DNA from: JAGVJT01 sp964513205
Lineage (GTDB): Bacteria; Pseudomonadota; Gammaproteobacteria; Legionellales; Legionellaceae
Length of the DNA stretch: 63,960 bases
Assembly (NCBI GenBank): GCA_964513205.1
Contig: CAZELP010000010.1
Coordinates: 1-63,960 of the forward strand
Direction of reading: 5' to 3'
In this document: one piece after another, positions 45,255 to 54,403 of the stretch
How positions within the stretch are numbered: position 1 is the stretch's first letter
Layout: the number at the start of each line of letters is the position of its first letter
Position numbers and translations under genes: made by a program
Notes under the pieces: model-generated
What the model saw: the letters and a program-made list of their open reading frames with translations, nothing else
Databases searched by the model: none
Told to the model about the DNA's origin: nothing

Positions 45255-46658
45255 TTAAAACTCAGCATGACCGGGTGTGCGTGGAAATGGAATCACATCT
45301 CTCACATTTGAAATGCCTGTGACATAGCTAACGAGGCGCTCAAGCCCGAGCCCAAAGCCTGCATGAGGAACACTTCCATAACGTCGCAGGTCTAAATACC
45401 ACTCGTATGCTTCTTTATTAAGATTGAGTGTTGTCATGCGCTCTTCTAATACGGATAAGCGTTCTTCCCTTTGACTTCCTCCGATAATTTCACCAATGCC
45501 AGGAGCGAGGACATCCATGGCAGCAACGGTTTGACCGTCGTCGTTTACTCGCATGTAAAAGCTTTTGATTTCTTTAGGGTAGTTAATCAAGATAACGGGC
45601 TTTTTGCACAACACCTCTGCCAGATAACGCTCATGTTCTGATTGTAGATCGATTCCCCAAGCAACAGGATACTCGAAATTTGTCTTAGCGCGTTTGAGTG
45701 CTTCAATTGCATCCGTGTAGGTCATGATCTCGAAGTCGGCGTGCGCTAAACTTTCAACTCGAGCCATGGCTGAATTGTCGATAAATTGATTAAAGAACGC
45801 CATGTCATCAGGGCATTCAGCCAGAACAGCTTGACAGAGATATTTTAAGAAGTCTTGACTTAACGTGCAAAGTTCTTGTAATCCAGCAAAAGCAATTTCG
45901 GGTTCAACCATCCAAAACTCTGCCAAGTGCCGGCTCGTGTTGGAGTTTTCCGCGCGAAAAGTCGGACCGAAAGTGTATACCTTTGAAAGCGCTAAGCAAT
46001 AGGCTTCGACATTGAGTTGTCCAGATACGGTTAAGAAGGTTTCCCGGCCGAAAAAATCTTGGTTAAAATCAATTTTTCCTTCGGCATTTTTAGGTAGATT
46101 GACCAGATCAAGTGTGCTGACACGGAACATTTCTCCTGCACCTTCACAATCACTTGCGGTGATAATGGGGGTATGTATCCAGAAAAAACCATTACTATGA
46201 AAGTAGCGATGGATTGCCTGAGACAAGCAGTTGCGAATGCGAGTCACGGCGCTAATGGTATTGGTTCGAGGACGCAAATGCGCAACATCACGTAAAAACT
46301 CAAGCGTATGTCGTTTTGCTTGAATGGGATAAGTATCAGGATTAGACACGAATCCAGTCACTTCGATATGCTCAGCTTGAATTTCAAGTGCTTGCCCCTT
46401 GCCTTGAGAGGGAACAAGATTCCCTGTGACACGAAGGGCACATCCCGGAGTTAATTTCAAAATTTCGTTTTGATAATTAGGTAATGTCGATGTTGCAACA
46501 ATTTGGATGGGCGCGAAACAAGAACCATCGTGTAGCGCAATAAAAGAAAGACCCGCGTTAGAATCACGACGTGTTTTAACCCAACCTTGAACGGCGACTG
46601 TGATGCCTTCAGATGCTGATTGATTCAGACATTGCTTGACGCTATAAACGTTACTCAT
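45255..46658 (-). CDS. asnS: Asparaginyl-tRNA synthetase
   Basis: AsnRS charges tRNA-Asn. ATG 46658 (MSNVYSVKQC) is chosen for its GGAG eight bases upstream; an ATG-like start at 46691 has none. The 466-residue class IIb enzyme has the OB-fold anticodon domain (VQGWVKTRRDSNAGLSFIAL), motif 2 (FTFGPTFRAENSNTSRHLAEFW in two parts), FYMRVNDDGQTVAAMDVL and motif 3 (GFGLGLERLVSYVTG). It marks the left, housekeeping side of the RiPP locus. Confidence 0.95.
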   Translation of the reverse strand: MSNVYSVKQCLNQSASEGITVAVQGWVKTRRDSNAGLSFIALHDGSCFAPIQIVATSTLPNYQNEILKLTPGCALRVTGNLVPSQGKGQALEIQAEHIEVTGFVSNPDTYPIQAKRHTLEFLRDVAHLRPRTNTISAVTRIRNCLSQAIHRYFHSNGFFWIHTPIITASDCEGAGEMFRVSTLDLVNLPKNAEGKIDFNQDFFGRETFLTVSGQLNVEAYCLALSKVYTFGPTFRAENSNTSRHLAEFWMVEPEIAFAGLQELCTLSQDFLKYLCQAVLAECPDDMAFFNQFIDNSAMARVESLAHADFEIMTYTDAIEALKRAKTNFEYPVAWGIDLQSEHERYLAEVLCKKPVILINYPKEIKSFYMRVNDDGQTVAAMDVLAPGIGEIIGGSQREERLSVLEERMTTLNLNKEAYEWYLDLRRYGSVPHAGFGLGLERLVSYVTGISNVRDVIPFPRTPGHAEF

Positions 46659-46768
46659 CCAAAAAACTCCAATTTTAAGAGCTGGAATCATACACCAAGC
46701 ATCCCTTTATGAAAAGACAGGGGAGCGCATGGTAGACTCACGAGTGACTTTAAATTAAATTGACCAGG

Positions 46769-47389
46769 TCAGTTTTCTTCAATTAATTTATTATTTAAAA
46801 TCTGAACCTTTATAGGGCTGAGTAATTCTATATTGGCATCATGATGGGTGGAAAAAATTATTCCGGTATTACATCCTTTTTCTTTTAAAATCGATAATAA
46901 ACTCTGTTGTGAATTTTTATCTAATCCATTGAATGGTTCGTCCAGAATAATAAAATCTGGATTACCAATAAGAGCCGATGCGAGTAGGAATTTTTTCTTG
47001 GTTCCAAAGGACATATCCCCTATGGATGTATTTAAATGTATTTTTAATTCAAGCTGCTCTATCACTTTGGTTAATTCATTAGGAGTGCTAAAACGCGCCT
47101 TTGCTATCCATGATAAAAATTCCTCACCTGTTAAAAAAGGATAAATATCCAAGTTATCAGGAACATAATAAATCTGTTTATTACGGTTATTATTTTGCCC
47201 ATTAATAAGAATGGTTCCCGAGTCAATAAAATCCATGCCCACGATCAGTCGTAATAAAGTAGATTTCCCTGCACCATTTTGACCAATAAGATGATAATTA
47301 TTTTGACCAAAATTATAGGATAAATTAGAAAAAACTGTCTTTTTAGAAAATGATTTGTTTATGTTGATTAGTTGAATACTATGTTCCAA
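46769..47389 (-). CDS. ABC transporter ATP-binding protein of the RiPP locus
   Basis: The 206-residue ATPase has Walker A (GQNGAGKSTLLRL, about residue 37), Walker B (FIILDEPFNGLD) and the H-loop (STHHD). The signature motif is degenerate: MSFGTKKKF instead of LSGGQ. It is the last gene of the operon and overlaps the permease gene by 11 bases, so the two should form one transporter. Short ATPase-permease pairs at the end of peptide loci often give self-immunity or a second export route; which applies here is unknown. Confidence 0.85.
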   Translation of the reverse strand: MEHSIQLININKSFSKKTVFSNLSYNFGQNNYHLIGQNGAGKSTLLRLIVGMDFIDSGTILINGQNNNRNKQIYYVPDNLDIYPFLTGEEFLSWIAKARFSTPNELTKVIEQLELKIHLNTSIGDMSFGTKKKFLLASALIGNPDFIILDEPFNGLDKNSQQSLLSILKEKGCNTGIIFSTHHDANIELLSPIKVQILNNKLIEEN

Positions 47390-48638
47390 GGAATGCTCCT
47401 ATCAGTAAATATTGCATGACAACGATAGTGATTGTATTAATTAGAGTGGTAAAAAAACAAAAACGTAATGAATATCTATACAGCATCCTGTTTATAGCAA
47501 TAGTAAGCATGCTTGCCATAGTAATACTTGTAAGAAGCAGAACATGCATGGGCTTCACGAATGCTAGAAAAATTGCCAATGGAACTAAAGATAAAAAAAG
47601 CCCAGAACTAATGCACAGTATTTCTATTCCTTGTTTTACTAAGAGGTTGTCATGAAATATGGAATGGAAGAGGTTGTACTTTTGTTCGTTTTTTGAAAAA
47701 AAAGTACTTAATGTTGATAAAATATAGGTCTGAATACCAATCAAAATTAATAATACAACAAACATGTTATCAACTAGCTCAGTTGATGATAACAATAAAT
47801 ATATGGTGGCAATCGATAATAATGTTGTAATAAAAAGCCTGATAGTAAATGCTGTCTTATGGGCTCGAATGGTTGCTATTTGAGTCAGAAAATAAAGTTT
47901 GATGGGATGATTTGCTATCGATTTCATAAAAGGCTTTTTATCACCCTTAACAGACGGCTGAGTTCTTTGTTTGTGAGGCTGTGTACTGTACGCGATACTG
48001 ATGCAGGATAAACTGGAAAATAAGCAGATACCAAAATTTAATAAAGAGTTTTGCTGTGTGGACACCAGCGCGATTAGCATACATAGCAGAGTTAAAAAAA
48101 TTATATTTTGAATATTTTTATACAATGCATTCAGAAGAAAAATCATGATCACAATAATCAGTGAACTATATAGTGCATAATAGGAATATAAAAGTGAGGT
48201 ATTATTAGTAATACGGGTAAGCCCTGCTCCCCCAAAAAATAATGCAAACCAAATTACATTCAATGAAAGCATTGATACAATGAAATCAATCTTCTTATCA
48301 TTAGGTGAAAACGCTTGTGAGGCCGACAGATAATCTCCAAACTCACCCCCTTTAATAAAATTTGCTTGGGCTCTAATTAATAAAAATAAAAAAGATAGGA
48401 GCGCTGTTAATGAAAGCAGTTTAGTTTCTAATGAAATACTTGGAGCAACAATCACAAAAAAAGGCACTCCGATTAAGTGAATTTTTTCGATTCCTGGAGC
48501 CAATAAACAGAACAAGAAAGTCATTAATAACTTGTGTCGTAGAACTAATTCTCCTGTTTCCTTAAAATAGTATCTAATGCGAAATTTGAGAAGCTGTTTA
48601 TTAAAAATTGACACATTATAAGTTGTTAATTCTGACAT
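47379..48638 (-). CDS. Multi-spanning permease partner of the adjacent ATPase
   Basis: The 419-residue protein has about ten to twelve hydrophobic segments (for example LMTFLFCLLAPGI, YYALYSSLIIVIMIFLLNAL, MFVVLLILIGIQTYIL) and short basic loops. I do not recognise a named family. It overlaps the exporter gene upstream by 13 bases and the ATPase gene downstream by 11, so it is best read as the membrane half of an ABC-2-like transporter. The codons are very AT-rich, like the rest of the operon. Confidence 0.75.
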   Translation of the reverse strand: MSELTTYNVSIFNKQLLKFRIRYYFKETGELVLRHKLLMTFLFCLLAPGIEKIHLIGVPFFVIVAPSISLETKLLSLTALLSFLFLLIRAQANFIKGGEFGDYLSASQAFSPNDKKIDFIVSMLSLNVIWFALFFGGAGLTRITNNTSLLYSYYALYSSLIIVIMIFLLNALYKNIQNIIFLTLLCMLIALVSTQQNSLLNFGICLFSSLSCISIAYSTQPHKQRTQPSVKGDKKPFMKSIANHPIKLYFLTQIATIRAHKTAFTIRLFITTLLSIATIYLLLSSTELVDNMFVVLLILIGIQTYILSTLSTFFSKNEQKYNLFHSIFHDNLLVKQGIEILCISSGLFLSLVPLAIFLAFVKPMHVLLLTSITMASMLTIAINRMLYRYSLRFCFFTTLINTITIVVMQYLLIGAFLGT

Positions 48639-50341
48639 ACTAAAGCGCTCCCCTCACAAAGATTGAAGCCATGGCTGTCATAGCCAGGCATAAAATTAAT
48701 GACATCGGGTATAATGGATAGTAGTTCCATGGAATGACTAATAACTAATAACGTTTGATTTTTTATAGAAGCTAAATTGGTGATAACCTGTTTCTGAAGA
48801 TTATGCTCTAATCCAGACGTGGACTCATCTAATATTAAAATTTTAGGATTAAATAACAGGGCTCGCGCAATAGCAATTCGTTGAATTTGACCGCCGGATA
48901 ATGATAATCCTTTTTCTCCAAGCTTTGTGTCGAGCCCCTTTTTCAGGGACGCGACAAACTCATCACAGCACGAAATATGTAATACTTGCTCTAATTGAGC
49001 CTCAGAATAATTCAAATTTCCATAACAAATATTTTCACGAATTGTTCGGTTGAATAGTAGTGGTCTTTGCTCAACCAGTATAATTAATCGGCTTAGCTCT
49101 TCTCGGGGTAGAGTATTTAATTGCCTCTTACCGATGAATATCTCTCCTGAATAACCTGCATATAAACCCACTAAAATTTTTGCCAGTGTTGATTTCCCGA
49201 TACCAGATTTTCCTTGTAATATAATCTTTTTTCCGAATTCAATTGATAGCGATAGATTGTTTATAATTTTGTTTCTTGTAGGAAAAGCATAGCTCATTTT
49301 TTTAATTGTTATATGAGGATAATTTGAACAGGAGCCAGTATGTTGAAGGTTAGACTCATAAAGATCAGCTTCTCCCTGAGTGAGAGATTCATATGCGTCT
49401 CTTAGAGTCCCATATTCTCGTGCAAAAATGGTTAACTGAAATGAACTAAACCACACATAATTAGTCAGATTAAAGGTGACATAAACAATAAAAATAAAAT
49501 CGCCTATCGATTGCATGCCTCGGTTAAAACTATATATTTGATGAGTTATTAAAGCCAAAATAAGAGCTATAGATAAAATACTTTGAATCACTTTTGCTTT
49601 TTCAAAAAATAATTGTGCTTGCATTAATGATCGCTTCTCATGGTTCAGTTGCTCATTCATTCGTTTCAATTCATGGTTTTTTCCACAATAGGTTTTAATC
49701 AATGAAATTCCTGTTACTAATTCACATAGATTTCCCGATATAGAAGCTTGAATGGCATTGTGCGTTTTGGTTTTATGAAGTGCTTTTTTCAGCCTTAATG
49801 CGGTAGTAATAATATGAATAGTAGACCATACAATGATGAGAAAAGAATAAAGGGGATCAATTGTAGATAATAGGATCGCTGTTAATAAAAGCGATGAAAT
49901 AATTGTTAAAAAATTATATACCACAATATGGATAATACGTTCTGCTGAGACAGCAATATCGTTTATTTTTTGAGAGATATTTCCAGGCATTGTCTCCAAA
50001 AAATAATCATAGTTTTTATTTAATATATTACGAATAAAGTACATTTTTATGTTGGATTTAAATTTTGGCAAAACTAAGGCAACAAAAACACCTTGGCTTC
50101 TAATGATGACTTCCGAGATAATAAAAACCACAACAAAGGCAATCAGAGTATTCCCAATTGGTATCGCACTCACATTTTTGTCTTTTAAAGTATGCATAAT
50201 ATTAGCCACATACCTCATTGCCCAAGGAGTGATACTTTGCTGTATCGCCCCAAAAAACGAAGTTACAATCAGCAAACCGAAGGCAAATTTTTGTTTTTTG
50301 ATATTATAAATAAATATCTGGGTTAGCGTTAAATTGCTCAT
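48626..50341 (-). CDS. ABC exporter (fused membrane and ATPase domains) of the RiPP locus
   Basis: The 571-residue protein has six membrane spans in the first 310 residues and an ATPase domain from about 345: Walker A in GKSGIGKSTLAKI, LSLSGGQIQRIAIARALL (signature) and ILILDESTSGLE (Walker B), with H-loop VISHS. It has no C39 peptidase domain, so the leader is not cut by this protein. Homodimers of this kind export peptides and lipids. It overlaps the TauD-like gene by four bases (ATGA), which ties it to export of the modified peptide. Confidence 0.9.
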   Translation of the reverse strand: MSNLTLTQIFIYNIKKQKFAFGLLIVTSFFGAIQQSITPWAMRYVANIMHTLKDKNVSAIPIGNTLIAFVVVFIISEVIIRSQGVFVALVLPKFKSNIKMYFIRNILNKNYDYFLETMPGNISQKINDIAVSAERIIHIVVYNFLTIISSLLLTAILLSTIDPLYSFLIIVWSTIHIITTALRLKKALHKTKTHNAIQASISGNLCELVTGISLIKTYCGKNHELKRMNEQLNHEKRSLMQAQLFFEKAKVIQSILSIALILALITHQIYSFNRGMQSIGDFIFIVYVTFNLTNYVWFSSFQLTIFAREYGTLRDAYESLTQGEADLYESNLQHTGSCSNYPHITIKKMSYAFPTRNKIINNLSLSIEFGKKIILQGKSGIGKSTLAKILVGLYAGYSGEIFIGKRQLNTLPREELSRLIILVEQRPLLFNRTIRENICYGNLNYSEAQLEQVLHISCCDEFVASLKKGLDTKLGEKGLSLSGGQIQRIAIARALLFNPKILILDESTSGLEHNLQKQVITNLASIKNQTLLVISHSMELLSIIPDVINFMPGYDSHGFNLCEGSALVCQN

Positions 50342-51126
50342 ACGGTAAAAGACTCATTCCATAGCCTTAGCATTAGTCGATCTTCATTTTCAGCAAACGC
50401 TGTTCTGCCATGTAATGCTTGGCAATTATCCATAATTAATAAATCATTTTCTTTTAATTTAATTCGATATTGATTTATCGGGTCGTGAATAAATTCATTA
50501 ATAGTACTTATCATTTTATGGCCTAATTCTGTGGTTGTTATATTTTTAAGAATTGGTGAGTACGACATACCAACTGTCGTTTTATTCAAGTTAAACAGGA
50601 TTTGTTTATTAATTTTTTCATAGGCAGTATCAAGTTGTAGAAAATTATCTTGAAAAAAATTGTTCACATCATTGTCAAATAAACCATAGAGTGCAGTCAG
50701 AATCTCTTTTGTTTTCACCAAGGTACTGACACCCCCTGTTAATGATGGCTTTAGACAATAAAGAGAAACAAATCTGGGAAATTCACACCGATATCCTTCA
50801 TCTGTGTGGAGAGGCTGAGAAAATATACTGTTGATATAATATTTGCCATTTTTTTCAGGAGCAACTTTAGCTAAAAACTTTTTCTTAATCCCCACATCTT
50901 TAAGTTGTTTACCAAATACATGTTGCAACATTCTGATGATAGAAAGTAATGGCGTTCCTTTACAATTTATAATCACGAATCCATGTTCTGCAACGTGAGA
51001 TTTGATGGTGCTGTAGTTTTCAATATCAATATTCGGAAGATAAGGTATGGTTTCATTTTTACCAGGATGGTTACAGTAAAACACACTATTAATATAGGAT
51101 TGGATTGCTTTTAGATTATGCAGCAT
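50338..51126 (-). CDS. TauD/TfdA-family Fe(II)/2-oxoglutarate dioxygenase (RiPP tailoring)
   Basis: The 262-residue protein has the TauD fold markers: the HxD iron motif in SQPLHTDEGY (His107, Asp109), the SLYCLKPSLTGGVSTLV strand, the distal iron His239 in QALHGRTAF, and Arg250/Arg254 in DRLMLRLW for 2-oxoglutarate. All ligands are intact, so an active hydroxylase or desaturase is expected. Related enzymes act on amino acids while free or in peptides. The ATGA and 11-base overlaps on its two sides place it in the RiPP operon. The target residue is unknown. Confidence 0.88.
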   Translation of the reverse strand: MLHNLKAIQSYINSVFYCNHPGKNETIPYLPNIDIENYSTIKSHVAEHGFVIINCKGTPLLSIIRMLQHVFGKQLKDVGIKKKFLAKVAPEKNGKYYINSIFSQPLHTDEGYRCEFPRFVSLYCLKPSLTGGVSTLVKTKEILTALYGLFDNDVNNFFQDNFLQLDTAYEKINKQILFNLNKTTVGMSYSPILKNITTTELGHKMISTINEFIHDPINQYRIKLKENDLLIMDNCQALHGRTAFAENEDRLMLRLWNESFTV

Positions 51127-51943
51127 TTAAAGCCTCAGTACTTAGACGTTCAACTATATCGCCATATTTTTTTAATATATCTTTGCCCTTTGAAGTAAAT
51201 AAAGAGCTATTTTCGTTTAATATATGGAAGCATTCGCTACACCGTTTAATCGCTGTTATTGTTTGGGCGTGATAGTTAATTGGTGAAGCAAGGGTATTGA
51301 ATACCACTCTGTATTGTAAAACTTCAACTCCTACACAGAAACTGTGGAACAGAATATACAGGGGGAACTTATTGCCGCCTCGTTTATGTTTTATTGATGT
51401 AGTAATTTGTATCGGTTTATTTACATCATCTATCTGCGGTTCGATATAGTCATCGATAAATAACAGCATATGAGTTATTTGATGTATGATTAATTCGTTA
51501 AAATCATTTTGATTATAGTGATTTTTGAAATCAATATGCGCAATACCCAAGCTATCCGCTGAAGTTCCCTCAATATAAGAATCTAGGTTAGCCAACAATA
51601 TAATTTTAATTAACGTGTTACAGAATAGAGCCGCTTTGGGGCATGATATTTCTAATGCTTTAAAATAATTATTAATTAATCCGTCATTAATTAATATAGA
51701 TGAATAATCATCTTTAGATATAAGTTCCGCTCTCTGCTTTATGTAGGGCGGGATAATTTTTATCGCTTGCTCCGTGCTCAGAAAGCTTGTTTCCTTCCAA
51801 TGGGGTGAGGCAATAAAATAAGATATGTGTTGCAAGACTTGCTCGTACGCTGGGACACTCAACAAGCTATTCTCTTTTGCAAAAGATGTGCAAAAACTAT
51901 CTATTAGTTTCTCCAGTCCTTTTTCATCAATTAGGGTAAACAT
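51116..51943 (-). CDS. AlphaKG-HExxH-like putative peptide-modification protein (HQITH variant)
   Basis: The start is ATG 51943 in TAATG, overlapping the PhyH stop by one base; an ATG at 51976 would overlap more. The 275-residue protein has HQITHMLLF at residues 154-162, an acidic loop, then FHSFCVGVEVLQYRV (His200). The order HExxH - 40 residues - H.f....vlqyr is that of the HEXXH peptide-modification family, some of which are 2-oxoglutarate-dependent peptide beta-hydroxylases. Here the Glu is Gln, so ordinary zinc peptidase chemistry is unlikely, while metal binding by two or three His is still possible. It is not a confirmed member. Confidence 0.6.
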   Translation of the reverse strand: MFTLIDEKGLEKLIDSFCTSFAKENSLLSVPAYEQVLQHISYFIASPHWKETSFLSTEQAIKIIPPYIKQRAELISKDDYSSILINDGLINNYFKALEISCPKAALFCNTLIKIILLANLDSYIEGTSADSLGIAHIDFKNHYNQNDFNELIIHQITHMLLFIDDYIEPQIDDVNKPIQITTSIKHKRGGNKFPLYILFHSFCVGVEVLQYRVVFNTLASPINYHAQTITAIKRCSECFHILNENSSLFTSKGKDILKKYGDIVERLSTEALNAA

Positions 51944-52716
51944 TATATAATTTCCCTGGCCAATGTTCTTTGCCAATCCCCATAATCTTTGTTTACGTCT
52001 CTCTCTACTCTTGGAGGAAATTTTTCACGTTTAAAAGCAAAATACTCTTTTCTTTGATCGCCAAGCTCTTGCGGCGAATATGTTATGAAATAACAGCTTC
52101 GAGGTAAGTTAGACAAGTTATCATTAGATTGATGAATGAGATATGAGCTAAAGCATAAGATATCGCCTGGCTTCATATTAACACTTTGCCAATCGTTATC
52201 AGACTCCTCGCTATATTCATATTCACTTATGAAGCCATTATTATGCTGACGCAATTCCTTCGTATACGTATCTTTTTTTAATCTAAAACAGCCATTCTTT
52301 TCATTTGAAATGTGAATTGGAATCATCACCGTAACCAATTCATCATCTATAAATTTTCTAAAGGCAGCGCCATCTTGATGAGGTTTAAAGCCACCGCCGC
52401 CAGGCAATTTAAAGTTAATTTTTTCTTTAAATAGAATATAGTCTCTTCCGGTTAGATTTTTGATGAGGGATTTAATTTTATCCCCTTGAATAAGAGCGTC
52501 TACCAAAGGTAGATAATCACAGAAATTTTCTACCCTATTAAGAATAATACCACTATCAATTTGGCTCTTTTCAAAATATTTCATCGGGCCGCCGATGATC
52601 TCTGGAATATTTTGAAGATATGCAACGGCTGTTTCCCAAAGATTAATTTCATCGGCATTGAAAAACCCTTCCTGCAAGATGTACCCATTTTTATTATAAT
52701 CATTCATTGATTTCAT
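51943..52716 (-). CDS. PhyH-family Fe(II)/2-oxoglutarate dioxygenase (RiPP tailoring)
   Basis: The 257-residue protein has the phytanoyl-CoA hydroxylase-type core: INFKLPGGGGFKPHQDGAAF with His113 and Asp115, the distal His195 in SSYLIHQSND and Arg206 in LPRSCYFITYSP. The iron and cosubstrate ligands are complete. The family hydroxylates small molecules, amino acids and peptides. It starts two bases after the DUF692 stop. Together with the TauD-like and HQITH proteins it gives three separate putative oxygenases besides DUF692. Confidence 0.88.
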   Translation of the reverse strand: MKSMNDYNKNGYILQEGFFNADEINLWETAVAYLQNIPEIIGGPMKYFEKSQIDSGIILNRVENFCDYLPLVDALIQGDKIKSLIKNLTGRDYILFKEKINFKLPGGGGFKPHQDGAAFRKFIDDELVTVMIPIHISNEKNGCFRLKKDTYTKELRQHNNGFISEYEYSEESDNDWQSVNMKPGDILCFSSYLIHQSNDNLSNLPRSCYFITYSPQELGDQRKEYFAFKREKFPPRVERDVNKDYGDWQRTLAREII

Positions 52717-52718
52717 TC

Positions 52719-53564
52719 TTACACCATTGCTTTAGGCTGACTGATTCTATATTTATTCATGATGCTTCTGGCAAACCGAACTTCTTCAATGATCCCTGAA
52801 AACGGTTCAAAATTAGAGTCTCTTTCAATTATAACGCCCCGAAACGGAACAGTTTTTGCCACAAAATCAAATAATTCCCACACTGGTTTAGAAATAGCAT
52901 TTGCATGAGTATCAACATGCATATTTTCTTTATAAGACCCGCCAGCAAGATGTATTTCAACAACGCGATCGAGGGGGATTTTATTTAAATAGGTGTAGGG
53001 ATCATATCCATGATTCAGGGAGTTTAGATAAAGATTATTTAAGTCCAATAGCATTCCACAATCAGCTCGCTCAAGAATTTGTCTAATAAACTCTGCTTCA
53101 CCAATGTCTGAATTAGGAATTTTATAATAGTAGGTAATATTTTCTAATAAAAACGGCTTCTTAATTCTTCTTTGCAACGCATGAACCTTAGATACTATGA
53201 GATCTATATTTTCTTCATTAAAAGAAATAGGCATTAAATGCCCAACTTCAACATCATCGATCCGAGTCAAGCTGATATGATCACTAAACCAATGGCAATT
53301 GGTCTTTTGGACTATGGTTTCTAATTTATCACAATAGCCTTCATCTATAGCTTCTGGTGATCCTATAGAGAGATCAAGCCCATGAAGGACAAGAGGCTTA
53401 TTTTTAATAATACGACGCAGCCTGCTGTTATCATCTTTAATAAAAAACCTTTCTGAGTAGGCTTCAATAAAATCAAATTCATGTAGATTATTTTCTATTT
53501 GCTCACCAATGGTATTCATATAACTTATACCTACACCCAGGTTTGCTTCCGATGAATACAACAT
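52719..53564 (-). CDS. DUF692/MNIO multinuclear iron oxidase (MbnB-like)
   Basis: The 281-residue TIM-barrel protein has the DUF692 metal site complete: His61 (VLHGLDLSIGS), His96 in HWFSDHIS, Glu141 in LLENITYYY, Asp174/Asn177 in LLDLNNLYLNS, His205 (EIHLAGGS), Asp218/His220 in DTHANAISKPVWELFD and Glu247 (IIERDSNFEPF). Known relatives MbnB, TglH and ChrH use two or three irons to rearrange Cys side chains of RiPP precursors (oxazolone/thioamide formation, beta-carbon excision and others). It is translated with the next-upstream gene by TAATG. It is the core enzyme of the locus; the precise chemistry is not predictable. Confidence 0.92.
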   Translation of the reverse strand: MLYSSEANLGVGISYMNTIGEQIENNLHEFDFIEAYSERFFIKDDNSRLRRIIKNKPLVLHGLDLSIGSPEAIDEGYCDKLETIVQKTNCHWFSDHISLTRIDDVEVGHLMPISFNEENIDLIVSKVHALQRRIKKPFLLENITYYYKIPNSDIGEAEFIRQILERADCGMLLDLNNLYLNSLNHGYDPYTYLNKIPLDRVVEIHLAGGSYKENMHVDTHANAISKPVWELFDFVAKTVPFRGVIIERDSNFEPFSGIIEEVRFARSIMNKYRISQPKAMV

Positions 53565-54403
53565 TAGACTTCTTCCTTGTTCTTAGTAAAAGATAAAACA
53601 CCAGTCTTTTCAAGATTGGACAAAAACCGTACAAACTCATTTGGGGTTAGTTTTTGTTGGTAAAATTGATAGGTAGTTAATAAGTCATCGGTTGTCGTTA
53701 TTTGTTGTATGATATTTTTAATGTCATTGGATATTTTTAAAGTACCAATGCCTTCTTTGTTCAGGTTCTTAAAAAATAATATCGTACAAGCACCTTTTAA
53801 ATATTTATCAGTCGTTATGACTTTGTTTTCATTTATTATTGTAGGAATATCAAACTCAAAGTCTTCAAACCTATAACATGGATGAATATATACGGATGTC
53901 TTATCAATTCCTTCTTCGTTAATCAGTATTTTTTTCTCAAAAAAACATTCAGAAAAATCTTCGTGATGGTTATAGGTAACTTCGTTCCTGATCCGTTCGT
54001 ATTTAATTACTTGCTGTTCTATTGGCGATATTAACAGACTTATTTCAGCAAATTCTGCAAAAAGGATGCTTTCTATCAAAGGATTTTTGGGAGTAAACTT
54101 TTGAATATTATTCCTGCCGATATAGTTTGTCCAAATAGTATCAAGCTTTTTTTTCTCTATAAGCCGTGTAATGATCGGTAAAGATAGCTTAATATCATCC
54201 CATCTGTTTTTCTTTAAAATTCGGGCTGATGCAGTGAATTTATCTTTATTGCTTTCATAAAATTCATCTAATAGATTCACCTCTAAAAGGTTAAGATTTA
54301 AATCTGAGATAAATATTTTTCGGAAATCTGTATAGTTTTCAGCAATATCTGGATGGGTTATCAGTATGGCAAGCGCTTTTTGTATTGATTTATTTTTATT
54401 CAT
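53564..54403 (-). CDS. Putative MNIO partner protein (MbnC/TglI-like role)
   Basis: The 279-residue protein has no catalytic motif or membrane span. The first 120 residues contain LTHPDIAENYTD-like helices and KFTASARILKKNRWDDIKLS, reminiscent of the partner subunits of DUF692 enzymes, which bind the leader peptide and pair with the oxidase. The middle and C-terminal parts include an acidic YRFEDFEFDIP and a final helix FVRFLSNLEKTGVLSF like the end of leader-binding proteins. Position (between the precursor-proximal gene and DUF692, one-base overlap) is the main argument. Sequence identity to MbnC cannot be judged by eye. Confidence 0.55.
   Translation of the reverse strand: MNKNKSIQKALAILITHPDIAENYTDFRKIFISDLNLNLLEVNLLDEFYESNKDKFTASARILKKNRWDDIKLSLPIITRLIEKKKLDTIWTNYIGRNNIQKFTPKNPLIESILFAEFAEISLLISPIEQQVIKYERIRNEVTYNHHEDFSECFFEKKILINEEGIDKTSVYIHPCYRFEDFEFDIPTIINENKVITTDKYLKGACTILFFKNLNKEGIGTLKISNDIKNIIQQITTTDDLLTTYQFYQQKLTPNEFVRFLSNLEKTGVLSFTKNKEEV

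Noticed and set aside
46740..46768. Terminator at the end of the RiPP operon (TGACCTGGTCA palindrome)
   Set aside because: The loop would be too short and the stem only four pairs once a loop is opened; no U tract follows. The operon may end by Rho or run on.
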